A stretch of DNA of 64,000 nt from Castanea sativa. Its lineage: Eukaryota > Streptophyta > Magnoliopsida > Fagales > Fagaceae. How positions within the stretch are numbered: the first letter of the stretch is position 1; the number at the start of each line of letters is the position of its first letter. Positions 1 to 13,541 of this stretch are shown one piece after another. Where the stretch lies: assembly GCF_040712315.1 (NCBI RefSeq), contig NC_134024.1, positions 3,433,158-3,497,157 of the forward strand, written 5' to 3'. A program made the position numbers and the translations under genes. The notes beneath the pieces were generated by a model, which was given only the letters and a program-made list of their open reading frames with translations, made no database searches and had not been told where the DNA came from.

Positions 1-2633
<2,633 letters not shown>

Positions 2634-2737
2634 TTATAATGATTCTATTCTATTCTTTCCTGTTGAATGCTAGTACTTTGCTTCTGTTCTTGATTTCAGA
2701 CAAAAGTGGAAGTGAAATGCTTGTTTACACAAATGGG

Positions 2738-2745
2738 TATTTGTA
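2738..2745 (-). promoter_or_regulatory. Degraded TATA box of OPR copy A
   Basis: The position equivalent to the TATAAATA box of copies A', B and C reads TACAAATA here, on the minus strand about 105 bp upstream of the ATG. The T-to-C change in the core fits relaxed selection on a copy that already has nonsense codons. Confidence 0.5.
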
Positions 2746-2823
2746 GAAATGAAAAAGCATTAAAGATTTGTGTCAAAAAATTCTCCAATAATCTAGCAGG
2801 TTGGTGAGTTTGCTTTAAAAAGG

Positions 2824-2981
2824 GGAAAATTATTAAGTACTCTCGGAGTACCATAAATACGTACTCCCCCCTCTCATATGAATTGTGGGTCTCACTATGA
2901 ATTTAATTAGTATGACTCACCATTTATATGAGAGGATGGAGTACATATTGATGGTACTTCGGGAGTACACAATAATTTCCC
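2824..2981. mobile_element. 158-bp foldback MITE with 9-bp target duplication
   Basis: The sequence starts GGAAAATTATTAAGTACTC and ends with the near inverse GAGTACACAATAATTTCCC, and most of it folds back on itself. It is flanked by the direct repeat TTAAAAAGG (2815-2823 and 2982-2990). The upstream regions of A' and D (near 7355 and 47615) have one TTAAAAAGG with no insert, so the empty site is visible. A 9-bp duplication suggests a Mutator-type non-autonomous element. It lies about 190 bp upstream of the copy A start codon. Confidence 0.75.
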
Positions 2982-3381
2982 TTAAAAAGGTATTCAAAAC
3001 TTTTTTCACAGTGCCTAATTTTTGTGGTGACGTTTGGAAATACGTGGCTGTGGATGGGAATGGGGTCTACACTATACATTGAACCCTCAAGAAAAGTTTG
3101 GCCACCAATGTGGACCATTGCCCTATTTATTATTAAGGCTAAAATCTAAAATTGACCCTTTAAGTTTAACTTTTTGTCATTTTAGTCCTAAAAATTTTAA
3201 TTTTGTCATTTTAATCTTCTAAGTTTTAAATTTTATCAATTTAGTCCTTCATTACCCTTCTGTTAAGTGCTGCCATTTACTAAACCAAAACGACGCTGTT
3301 TTGGATGATTTTTTTTTTAATTTCTTAATTGAACTTTATTGAAAAATGTTAATTTAAAAAAAAAAAAAAAAAAGAAACTAA

Positions 3382-3531
3382 GGGTCCGTTTGGTATATGC
3401 ATTTAAAAATTGAAAATTGTTGTTTGAAAACATTTGTAAAAATACGTGAGGGTGAAAAAGTGTGTGAAAATCCATGAAATGTTGTTTAAAAACTGAAAAT
3501 GGTTGTTTGAAAATACCAACCAAACACCCCC
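3382..3531. mobile_element. hAT-like MITE nested in the Pack-MULE
   Basis: About 150 bp bounded by GGGTCCGTTTGGT and ACCAAACACCCCC, with repeated internal TGTTTGAAAA and TGTTTAAAAA words. The ends resemble the common plant GGGxxxGTTTGG hAT MITE family. The target duplication is short and uncertain (CTAA on both sides). A related insert lies near 8405-8550, inside the PIF-like element. Confidence 0.5.
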
Positions 3532-3603
3532 TAAGGGAATGACGTACAACAACGCTATCTAGCATTCTAGCTTCTCTATCTCTAAGACAATCAAATCAAC
3601 CTA

Positions 3604-4283
3604 ATGGGTCAAGGAACTCTGAGCGGTCTTAACCGACAAGGCTTACCGGGTGATCGAAAACCCAATGGATCCAACAAGAAGGAGAAGAAATTCGAGCTGA
3701 CGGCGCCACAAGCTCGAGCAGGTTGCAAACAATGAAAATAGAAAGGCCCAGATGCCGATTCTCAACTTCCAGGCGTTACTCCACACACAAAGTGCCATCT
3801 CTGAATCTTAAAGCTCGAGCGTGTCAAAGACTATCTGTTAATGAAGGAAAAGTTAGTGAGCAACCAAGAAAGACATAAACCCTAAGAGGAAAAAGCCGAG
3901 GAAGACAAATCTAAAGTCAATGATCTCAAAGGCTCACCTATGAGTGTTGGAAATTTGGAAGAACTCATAGATGAGAATCACATGATTGTTTCGTAGTCGG
4001 TGGGGTCGGAATAATATGTGGGGATTTTGTCTTTTGTGGATAAGGATCTGGAGCCTTGTTGTGCAATATTAATGCATAAGCATAACAAGGTGCTTTATGT
4101 TCTGGGGTTGTTGTAAGATGATGTTGATCCTATGTGATGAAAGTTGAGAAAGCTCCCATGGAATTGAATGCAAATATTGGTGGTTTGGATGCACAGATTT
4201 AGCAGATTAAGGAGGCTGTTTTTTTTTTTTTTTTTTTGATAAATAAGGAGGCTGTTGTTGAATTGCCATTAACACATCCTTAG
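3604..4283 (+). pseudogene. RPT2: Captured fragment of 26S proteasome ATPase subunit 4 (RPT2), broken
   Basis: Translation from the ATG at 3604 gives MGQGTLSGLNRQGLPGDRKP followed by NGSNKKEKKFE. Further on, in shifting frames, come TPHTKC-like, [26 protein letters not shown] and VEKAP words and finally ELPLTHP. This is the order of the N-terminal half of the plant proteasome regulatory particle ATPase RPT2, ending before the AAA+ Walker motifs. The piece runs without recognisable introns. Stops include TGA 3733-3735 and TAG 3739-3741, which look like C-to-T decay of CGA and CAG codons. Near the end, an 11-bp word (TAAGGAGGCTG) is duplicated around a T tract at about 4205-4253. It cannot make a working ATPase. 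Confidence 0.85.
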
Positions 4284-4523
4284 TTCTCTTTTTCTTTTTT
4301 CTTTTTTTTTTAATTTTTAAAATTAACGTTTTCAGTATAATTAAATTAAAATATTAAAAAAATTCATCCAAAACGGCGTCGTTTTGGTTTAGTAAACAGC
4401 AGACTTAACAGAAAGGTAACGGAGGACTAATTGATAAAATTTGAAACTTAGAGGGCTGAAATGACAAAACTGAAACTTAGAGGACTAAAATAACAAAATG
4501 TAAAACTTAGAGGGATTTTAGCC

Positions 4524-5340
4524 TATTATTAACCATTTGTTCTGTCCTATGAATATGATAGCACGACTTTACGTCCACGATCAATTTCATAATTTTTTAA
4601 AAATAAAATTTTTGAGAATATAGATTTTGTTTAGATCTTAGTATATTAGTTTTATACTATGTTTGCTTTTTAATTTTTAAATTTAATGAAATAATTTTTA
4701 AAAGTGAGATAGAGATAATATCCTAATTTTTAGGATCTTTCACAATATGAATATTGATAAAAACTTGAAAGCCTAAAATTTATGAATTTTTTAAAAAATA
4801 GTAAATTATTCTTTTAACTTGTTTGTATTTATAAATTTAAAATTATTTAACTAAAAGATAGGAATATTTTAGAGAGTTTAAAAATTTATTTGAGGATATT
4901 TTAGTACGCAAAATAATGAAACTCAAACGAAAAAAATTCTATTATTAATAGTATATATGAGATCACTATTAATTTTACTTTTTATTTAAAGAAAAAACAT
5001 TTTTGTTATATATTACTCATAATCTATGACCTCAAAAATTATGAAAATATTGTTAAATTTGTCATGGCATCAGTTGTTCTACTTAAAAAAGAGCAATCTT
5101 TGAGACATAAAACAATTCACAATTTTTTTTATAGCTTCTTAAGGCGGTAAATTAGTATGGGCAGCCAAAAAAATTATAAATATTTTTCTTAATATGAACG
5201 ACATATTTTTTATTTTGAAAGAAGATTGGAATTTGCCAACTTTTTTGACGAAAAAAAAAATTTTTGGAAGGTAGGGATAGAGCCACCCAAGGAGGCCATG
5301 GCCCCTCTAGATTTTTATTTTTTAAAATTAAGAGTATATA
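4524..5340. other. AT-rich upstream flank of the OPR unit, no gene
   Basis: Very AT-rich sequence that recurs in every OPR unit upstream of exon 1 (compare 8579-9670, 28330-29650, 38860-39340 and 48520-50830). It ends in a conserved stretch containing GGGGCCATGGCCCCTCTAG-like sequence. Open frames here are short and not shared between copies. I see no coding signal. Confidence 0.6.
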
Positions 5341-5916
5341 TGTGTATGGTCAATGGGCTCAAGAATATGTGTTGGGTTGGCCCAGGAATGTTTGTTGGGC
5401 TAAAGGCCAAATTCGAGGACACTGAATGGTCCGAGGGTGTGGGAGTTTCAACCCACGAAGCAATACTAATAAGTAAAGAAGTGAAATCTGATCAAGTTTA
5501 TCTAGGAAGGTGATCCGAGGAAGAATATGTCCTCGGCTTACATAGCCGAGGTAGGAAAAGGGCTGTCTAACGACCAAAGACAATATTCTAGAAGATCTTA
5601 TAGGTAAGGGTAAGCATGGTGGATCTACAAGATAAGAAGAAGCGCTGTGAAATATCTAAGATAAAGCTGTTACCACCGCATTGAATGCTCTGCAATCACT
5701 TCTCTGACCGCATTAATGGGGAAGTGATGCATGAGCATTAGAGTTCAGCCTTATAGCTGCCTCCAAAGACTTCAAGGATATGGAGATGTGACAAGTATCT
5801 AAATCAGGAATTTGATCCATACGTGGAAGATGGGGAGAAGAAGGAGGATGATATAAAAGTCGAAGGAAGACGTTCATGAAGGGGCAGAGAGGAAGAAAGA
5901 GAAAAAACATTGTACA
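5341..5916. mobile_element. LTR-like fragment at a duplication junction
   Basis: About 575 bp beginning TGTGTATGGTCAATGGGC and ending ACATTGTACA, with GGCCCA words and repeated CCGAGG / CCTCGGC motifs seen in some tree LTR retrotransposons. The left flank is OPR upstream sequence and the right flank is OPR intron 1, so no target duplication is expected or seen. This is consistent with a solo LTR left by recombination between two elements, but no internal domain or primer binding site is present. Confidence 0.45.
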
Positions 5917-7144
5917 TTGTAGTATGAACTTCGAAAGTGGCTGCTTCATGACATTTCAACCCTTATTGTATCCAAACCTAGCCTAGGCTTAGTGAAAAAT
6001 AAGTTAAGTAAGAAACAAAATGAAGCATGAAAATGGAGAAGGAGATATTACAGATGAATGATGAAATAGTAAAAACTTGGACCAAATAATTTGATGAATT
6101 TTTATGAACAGAATAAGTTGATTAGTTTTGTTAATTACATGTAGGTCAAAGAATATCAAATGATAACATAGAAAATTTCAAGAATGACTTGGGAACTGTT
6201 GTAGGATATAGAGGAGAAATTGGATTACTTTTCACCATACAGAATTTGCGGGCATACTTATCAACATAACACTGATAAATAGAAGGATCTCATCCCTCCT
6301 TTCCAGCCCCAAAAAAGTCAGACCAAAATTGTTGAGAAATGATGTTATAACTATAGATTGATATCTTATATAATCAAAGCAACTGTAAATAGATGTAAGC
6401 ACTCTCAATCTCACGATGAAGCTACAAATGCATTACTTAGAGGTTCTGAAAACAAAAAGAATCCTGACAGCCAAGGTCATCAGATGCCTTAATCTGCAAA
6501 TCTAAAGCCAATTTACACAATAGAGATGATTTACAAAATCCAGATAAACCAAATGACAGAGTTATTGTCCTTCTGAGACCAAAGGAAAAAATCATCACTG
6601 ACAACTCATGAAATGAGTAAAGCTCAGCAAGACAACTAATGCAGTTCCAACAAAATTCATCAATCTTAACATTATAAAAAATTAGCAAAAGTCTCACACT
6701 TTTAGCAGATTAACATTGAGGATTCTTGAAAAAAATTGTCATTTCTTAGTTAAACACAAAATAAACACAGATGTGAACTGACAAGAAAATGGGCAAAAGG
6801 GCAAGAGTGTTATGTAACTGAAATACATTATCATAAACTACGATTTCTTGAAAGTTGAAACCTTTGTAAATAAAACAATTCACTAATTGGGATATGTCAC
6901 AAACACCTTTTTTTTTTTTTAAAACAAAAATCAAAGTCAAACAAAAAAAAACCAACCAATAACATGTGAATTTATCCAAAAAAATCAAAACCCATCACAC
7001 ATATTAACAATTCAGAACATATTAAACAACAAAAACAAAAAAAGAAAGTGCTTTGCAAGGTGTGTTGGTATACCTATGGGAAAGGTTGAACTTGCCCAGT
7101 TTGTAAGGAGTAAGAAGAGGAATGGTGGCAACTTCAGCAGCCAT
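5917..7144 (-). pseudogene. OPR: OPR fragment A': orphan exon 1 plus part of intron 1
   Basis: Exon 1 is 7074-7144 (starts MAAEVATIPLLTPYKLGKF) and keeps a good GT donor (CATAG|GTATAC). Intron 1 sequence continues down to 5917, where it is cut by the LTR-like fragment. No exon 2-5 of its own follows. A TAA codon directly precedes the ATG. It is the left partner of D exon 1 in the segmental duplication. The next splice acceptors downstream on the minus strand belong to copy A, so a read-through transcript is conceivable but unproven. Confidence 0.85.
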
Positions 7145-7247
7145 TTATAATGATTCTATTCTATTCCTTCCTGTTGAATGCTAGTACTTTGTTTCTGTTC
7201 CTGATTTCAGACAAAAGTTGGAATGAAATGCTTGTTACAGAAATGGG

Positions 7248-7255
7248 TATTTATA
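7248..7255 (-). promoter_or_regulatory. TATA box of orphan exon 1 A'
   Basis: TATAAATA on the minus strand, about 104 bp upstream of the A' start codon, at the position of the TATA box in copies B and C. The surrounding promoter sequence is also conserved, so this promoter may still be active although the gene behind it is truncated. Confidence 0.5.
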
Positions 7256-7491
7256 GAAATGAAAAAGCATTAAAGATTTGTGTAAAAAAAGTCTCCAGTA
7301 ATTTAGCAGGATGGTTCCAATTCCAACTGTTACTGGACAACGAAGTTTGCTTTAAAAAGGTATTCATAACTTTTTTCACAGTGCCTGATGTGTGGTGACG
7401 TTTGGAAAGACGTGGCTGTGGATGGGAATGGGGTCTACAGACTCTACACTATACATTGAACCCTTAAGAAAAGTTTACCATTTCCCTATTA

Positions 7492-8578
7492 GAGCATTCG
7501 TATCAATTTTAACATACCATTTTACAATCCACCAAACATCAAACATCAAACATTAAACATTCTATTTTTTTTTTTACAACTTCATTTAAATAATATTATT
7601 TTTATTTTACCACTTTCTCTTTCCACCACTTTCTTCTCAACGGCTAGCCATTGTCAGCCACCACCACCACCATAAACCATCAACATTCAACAACAAACCC
7701 AGACCGGCCAACCCACTGCCACCACAATCAGCATCCATCCAAAAATCAACCCCATAGCAAAAAAAAAAAAAAAAACAGTAACAACAACAACAAAAACTAG
7801 ACTAAATTTGAGAGAGAGAAACTCACCGTGAGAGGAAGAGAGGGGGCCGGAGGATAGAGCGGCGAACAAAACCCACAAACCCAAGACCCACGACGGCCAC
7901 GGCAAGCAAAACCCATCAAACCCAAGACCCACACCTCAGCCACAGCAACCCACCTCAGGCACCACCCACCCACCTCGTTCTCAACCCTAGCCAAAACCCA
8001 CTGCCCCGATCTCAACCCCGGTCACGTCGATGATCTACGAACGTAGACCCACGAACCCAGACCCCTGAATCCAGACCCACAAACCCAGACCCACAAAATC
8101 GTCGGAGCACATCAGACCACGACCCACAACCCATGACCATTGGCGGAGCACAATCATTGGCAGAGCACACTCATCGGCGAAGCACAGAGAGTGAAGAGAG
8201 AAGAAAGAAGTGGAGAGAGGAAAGAGAAAGATAGAAGAGAGAGAGAAAGGCTAAGGGAATAAAAAAATAATTTTTGTTTTACAATTGTAGCTACAGTGCG
8301 GTCTCAAATATGAGATTGCGCTGTAGCTTGAATCTTAAAATTTTAAGATTTAACCGGTTTAGTGGAGGGGCCTTTTTATCTCAAAAATGCTAAAAAATAG
8401 GATTTTTAGGAGGTGCTTGGTAGAGTAGTCTGAAATGGAATTTTTGTAATTTTTTGTAATGTTTTGAAATAGGTGTGAGTGAAAAAGTGTGTAATGTTGT
8501 TTAAAATGTAAAAATATGAATTTGAGATGTAGTACCAAACAGGCCCTAAAGCATTTGAGAGGCCTAATAAGAATGCTT
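7492..8578. mobile_element. PIF/Harbinger-like non-autonomous element
   Basis: The element begins GAGCATTCGTATCA and ends with the near inverse TAATAAGAATGCTT, flanked by TTA on both sides (7489-7491 and 8579-8581). A 3-bp TTA duplication with GAGCATTC-type ends suits the PIF/Harbinger superfamily. The interior is unusually GC-rich for this window (about 7620-8270), with degenerate ACCCACGAACCCAGACCC and CGGAGCACA repeats and an AG-rich stretch. A hAT-like insert sits at about 8405-8550. Minus-strand frames here are products of the repeats; I recognise no transposase. Confidence 0.6.
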
Positions 8579-10860
8579 TTATTATTAACCGTGTGTTCTG
8601 TTCTATGAATGACACGTCCACAATCAATTTCATAATCTTTTTAAAATAAAATTTTTGAGAATATGGATTGTGTTTAGATTTTAGTATATTAGTTTTATGC
8701 TATGTTTGTTTTTATTTAGTAAAATAATGTTTAAAAGTGTATGCGACACTAACTATCGTATGCATTTTTGGTGTTGTCGTGTGAATGTATTCCCTTATCT
8801 CATCATCTTTCCCCTATATGTGTGTGTTTCTCAAAAAAAAAAAAAAAAGTGAGATAGAGATTCTTCTAAAAAAAAGTGAGATAGAGATAATGTCCTAATT
8901 TTTAGAATCTTTCACCATATGAGAATTGATAAAAGTTTTTTTTTTTTAACTTTAATTAATTCTCATAGAGTAAATTACTCTTATAGTAAAAAAATAAAGC
9001 TTGAACGCCTAAAATTTATAAACCTTTTTAAAAATAGTAAATTATTCATTTTAACTTGTTTGTATTTTTAAATTTAAAATTACTCTTATAGTAAAAAAAT
9101 AAAGCTTGAACGTCTAAAATTTATAAACCTTTTAAAAATAGTAAATTATTCTTTTAACTTGTTTGTATTTTTAAATTTAAAATTATTTAACAAAAAAATA
9201 GGGGTAATTTAGAGAATTTAAGAATATGTGTAAGGATATTTTATTACGTAAAATGATGAAACTCAAACAAAAAATTATGTTATTAATAGTATAGATGAGA
9301 TCACTATTAATTTTACTTTTTATTAAAAGAAAAAAAATTATTATATATTATTCATAACTATGACCTCAAAAATTACGAAAATATTGTTAAATTTGTCATG
9401 ACATCAGTTGTTCTACTTAAAAAAGAGCAATCTTTGAGACATAAAACAATTCACAATTTTTTTTATAGCTTCTTAAGGCGGTAAATTAGTATGTGCAGCA
9501 AAAAAAATTATAAATATTTTTCTTAATATGAACAACATATTTTTTAATTTGAAAGAAAATTGGAATTTGCCAACTTTTTTGAGGAAATCTTTTATTTTTT
9601 ATTTTTGGAAGGTAGGGACAGAGCCACCTGAGGGGGCCATGGCCCCTCTAGATTTTTATTTTTAAAATTACAAGTATATATGTTTTATGAGATTTTTAGA
9701 ATTTGGGTAAAAGAAAATTATTTTCAGCCCTCATAATATAACTTTTTTCACCTTTGAATAATAAGAAAAATGTTCTAAACGACGCTAGTGACTATAAGAA
9801 CAACATAATTAGTTCAAACAACAACAAAACATCTAGCCTATACTGCAACAAAAATTAGCCCAATCAACCAAAACATCACTTTAAAAATCATTATTTATCA
9901 AATATGATCAATAAATCTTAGATCTATTAATTATTTTTTTATTAGAAAGAATCCCTAAATTTATACAATACCAATCAAATAAGGAGAGAATATTTCCTAG
10001 ACATTGTCAAATGACTAATACATAGATACAATTAATTAATATCATAATAATAACTTATAAATTTATAATTAGTGATTGTTAGTGGATGGGTTGGAATCAT
10101 TATTTTTTTAACTTACTACCTTAATACTTAAGTTTATTTGATCTGTTCTGTCTTATCTATTTTAATTTATTGGGCGGTCCACTATCTATTGGAATCATTA
10201 TTTGTTAGTTTTGGCATTTTTTCCCCATCCGATAGTGGTTTTAGAAGACCACACTTGCCTTTTCAATTTGAAATTTTCTATGCACAAACTGAAATCCATA
10301 TTTGATTGATTTCACATGCTTGAGAGCGTCATCTTGTGGTACATAAATATATTTTTTTTTTCATCAACTACTAGCAGCTAGAGGAGGTATATCATGTTTC
10401 GGATACATAAGTCCTTTCACTCATATGAGGGTCCACTCTCATGTGATGGGGAGCATCTGAAACATGATGTACTTTCTCCCGCAGTTGACCTATACATAAG
10501 TGTGAAACCAACCTTCATGTGAGGAGGAGTACTCATGTATCCGAAACATGATGTATTTTCTCCCGCGATTGACCCGAAACCAATTGGCAAATTGATAACC
10601 AAACATTTTATTTTTACCCTTGTTTGAGGCAACTGATTTTTATTTTTATCGAGTAAGTCCATAAGCACTCTCTTTCATTTGTGTCATGGTGGGTCAGGTG
10701 GGGCTGAAGCTGAATATACGTGATAGTATGTCCCTAGCCGACTTTTTTTAATTTTGGTCAAGAATTGAAACTCATTAAGTATTATGACTTATGAGAACGA
10801 CCAAAAAAAAAAACCTCATCATTCTCAAAAAAAAAAAACCTCATTATTATGTATATACAA
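8579..10860. other. AT-rich intergenic block, no gene
   Basis: AT-rich sequence including a duplicated ~100-bp unit (near 8970-9060 and 9070-9180, with the words AATAAAGCTTGAACG and TATAAACC). From about 9700 comes a 1.3-1.9 kb sequence that recurs at about 15790, 29700, 39400, 50880 and 56500. Around 10385-10570, the word GAAACATGATGTA and ACTCATATGAGGGTCC-like pieces are repeated. No coding signal is visible. Confidence 0.55.
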
Positions 10861-10969
10861 CAAGGTAGTCAATCTCAAACCGGGGGCTGTACCGGTTTGA
10901 CTAGTGAAACGATATATTTTAGTACCGGTCAATATCAGTGTACCGTTTCAGGTTTTCCGTTATTTACAC

Positions 10970-11021
<52 letters not shown>

Positions 11022-11384
11022 GTGTGTGTGTGTATTATAATAAATATAAAAGTTTACCATAAAACATTATCTCAATTCAAAACAAATTATTCATGGTTTT
11101 AGAATTTAGCATCAATTAAAAGAAAAAAAACACAATATAAAAAATAGAAAGCTTTATTGTTCACTGCATACTAAAAAAACAAATAATACTAATAAGTTAA
11201 TACAATTAAGTTACCATTCTGCCTTTACAAAAATTCAAAAATTACAAAAAAAAAAAAAGTTTTTTCCTGTACCGATCAGTATTGCCTGAAATTGGCCGGT
11301 ATGGCTGGTACATGGCCGGTATGAAATGTTGGTGTTTCGATACAGGTATACGTACTGGTACGGTATCGACCACACTGATATATA
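10861..11384. mobile_element. Element rich in TACCGG / CGATACCGTACC motifs
   Basis: About 525 bp bounded by AAGGTAGTCAATCTC on the left and, on the opposite strand, by GTGTGGTCGATACCGTACC, so the ends are loosely inverted. Both ends carry many TACCGGT-like words, while the middle is AT-rich with an (AT)n tract. The sequence is absent from the paralogous site near 16925 and 57880, where GTATATACAA runs straight into TGGACTCC. It is present at 52050-52552. It behaves as a MITE-like insertion older than the large duplication. Confidence 0.55.
10979..11020. repeat. (AT)n microsatellite
   Basis: An uninterrupted alternating TA tract of about 40 bp inside the TACCGG element, followed by a short (TG)n run. 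The paired copy near 52155-52190 has (TG)n instead of a long (AT)n tract. Confidence 0.85.
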
Positions 11385-11553
11385 GTGGACTCCAATGATG
11401 TGGATGGATCACCTGTTTTCTTATGATATGAATTTAGACGAATGGCTATAGAAATTCAGATTAGATAGGAAATACTATAGAAAAGAGCTTCTTGTTCTTG
11501 ACCAAGAAAAAACCAATGGATGGTCAAAGAATAAATACTTTATATATATATAT

Positions 11554-11934
11554 GGATTGGGTTCAAGTTACATCTAATGTAACTCTAAGTAATGTTACAC
11601 CACTCAATATTTTTTAATTGGATGCGAATATTGACAAATCTACCGTTATATTACATTATCTTCGTATATTTTTCATGCTTACGAAATTTTGAGGTGATCA
11701 AAGATTAATAGTCATGCCATCAATCAATTGTTAAAATTCGAATTTTTGTAATTTAAAATAATGCATAAAAGATGAGTTTATAGATTAAATGGTAAATAAC
11801 ATCCGATTGATATGAAAATTGGCATGTATGTTAAGAACATATAGAACATGTAATTCAACGGTTGGATTTTCAAAATATTAATTCAATAACAAGTTATAGG
11901 TTGGTGTAAATCAGGTGTAACTTGAACCCAACCC
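11554..11934. mobile_element. 381-bp MITE, specific to the left duplicated block
   Basis: Ends are GGATTGGGTTCAAGTTACA and, on the opposite strand, GGGTTGGGTTCAAGTTACA. The paralogous place in the right block (near 52710-52745) has only TA repeats, so insertion followed the segmental duplication. The interior (ATCAATAG/ATGCCATCAAT, CAACGGTTGGATTTTCAAAATAT) matches the elements at 27221-27602 and 37937-38320, so these form one family with divergent ends. Confidence 0.75.
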
Positions 11935-11940
11935 TATATG

Positions 11941-12010
<70 letters not shown>
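11941..12010. repeat. (AT)n microsatellite, ~70 bp
   Basis: A long alternating TA tract directly after the MITE. The right block has a much shorter, interrupted tract (about 52711-52742). Confidence 0.85.
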
Positions 12011-12014
<4 letters not shown>

Positions 12015-13541
12015 CCAAGTCTTGACTTTTTGTTGACTTCTCCAGGGCTTGCCACATCATTATCATCTTTTTAAAATCAAACTATTTTTATTTAGTCCAA
12101 ACTTAACAAGGAGTGAAACTAATATCTCTCTAACAAGTCCAAGTTAAACTCAAACTAGGAAGCTACAAATTATTTGTACCAATATTACATAATATAAACT
12201 TGGCAAACAATGATGGCAACCTTCATGATAAATCATCAGCACACCAGCGGTGAAAGCAAATAAATTTCAATATAATAAGCATTAGATTTCAAATAATGAC
12301 AATGTGGTGAGTAAGGCTTTTCCAATAGTAACAAAAATATAAAATATAAAATATTAACTCCTTACGTACCTACAACTTAATTTAATTTGAAAATTAAGTA
12401 TCACATTTTATTTTGGTGGAATTATGATACCTCAACTCATTTCATATTTATGGAATTGGCAATCCTTTTACGTAGAAGATTTGGAATTATAGACAAGCAA
12501 GATTTGTCCAACAAATTAGTTTATTTATTTATATATTTTATTTTTTGTTATTTTTATGAAAAAGATGATTTGTCCAACAAATTAGTTAACTTTGTAGCCT
12601 TTACAAGTTTACATCTCTATGTCATCAATTCAGTACATGTGGCAATAATTTAAGCTGAAGTCATTGATAGAGATCTCTGCATAGACTAGTAGGATATTAG
12701 CCAATTTCTTGTGATCTCAGTCGTTCCAATAGTGGAAATCACCCAAATGAAAAAATGTTTTAGGCCCCTTTATATTTTTTCTTTTAAAAAAAATTGAACA
12801 AGCTATATATTTAAAGGATAAAAGGCACATTAGGTATTAATTAATTGTGGTCATTCTACATAGGCAAAATGAGCATATCATTTTTTAGGTGACTCAATTT
12901 TTCTCAGTTTTGCTAGGTAAAATAGAAAATGAAAACAGTACAAAAAGAGAGAGCTCTGACATGAAAGTCTATGGCCTTCTAATCACTATTGATTCCCTAT
13001 CATGTGGTTTTGGTGGATACATTACTAAATTCTATATCCCAATGAGAAAACAAAATTCTATGTCTTTACTTCACCTCATGATATGAAAGTATGTTAATTT
13101 CTTAGACAAAAAACTTATATATAATATATTAAGAGGAGGTATGGCTTTCATTATTTCAACGTAGGCTCCTGCTCAATATTTTTTAGCGTGGGCCACATGC
13201 TGATAAAGTTTGTTTAAAGTTTAGACCCGCTAAAATATAAACTTATTGCTTTATAAGTTTGTGTACTTTTTCTTTTTCTTATATTTCTCTTTTGAATAGT
13301 CATATATTTTTTGAATTGTTTCAATAACTTATTTTTTAATTATATATCTTTTTTGGCATTTTGGAAATTTTAACATCTGAATTTTTGTAGTCACGCACAC
13401 ACGCGCGCACACACACACACACCCCCCCCCCCCCACACACACACATATATATATATATATTATCTCTAATTTGTAGGCTCTGAATCTTTTGATTCCTTTC
13501 AATAGTTATAGCCATAAATTATTATTTTGAATGTAACCTAT
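12011..13541. other. AT-rich intergenic DNA, no gene
   Basis: Closely matched by 52743-54223. Open frames on the plus strand (for example 12387-12653 and 12889-13086) are short and low in complexity, and their reading frames are not preserved in the paired copy. I find nothing recognisable apart from microsatellites. Confidence 0.6.
13394..13460. repeat. Compound (CA)n-(C)n-(CA)n-(TA)n microsatellite
   Basis: CA/CG dinucleotides, then a run of about 14 C, then more CA and a TA run. The paired site near 54114-54140 has only a short (CA)n-(TA)n, so the C run arose after duplication or is a sequencing artefact. Confidence 0.85.

Larger units (their letters stand above)
3137..4523. mobile_element. 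Pack-MULE carrying an RPT2 gene fragment
   Basis: This element has terminal inverted repeats of about 160-170 bp (left 3137 to about 3310, right about 4362-4523) that begin GGCTAAAATC. It is flanked by the 9-bp direct repeat TATTATTAA (3128-3136 and 4524-4532). Equivalent flanks at 8578-8590 and 38860-38870 lack the element. Long terminal repeats with a 9-bp target duplication are the hallmark of Mutator-like elements. No transposase is present. The interior holds a nested hAT-like MITE and a broken copy of a host gene (3604-4283), which makes it a Pack-MULE. Confidence 0.8.

Noticed and set aside
7687..8015. Minus-strand frames inside the PIF-like element
   Set aside because: They come from GACCCAC-type repeats, overlap in two frames, and are altered in the paired element 47736-48515.
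10385..10570. Repeated GAAACATGATGTA / CATATGAGGGTCC words as a CRISPR-like or regulatory array
   Set aside because: The spacing is irregular with only two or three diverged units, and the same text recurs in four AT-rich blocks as ordinary repeated DNA in a plant genome.
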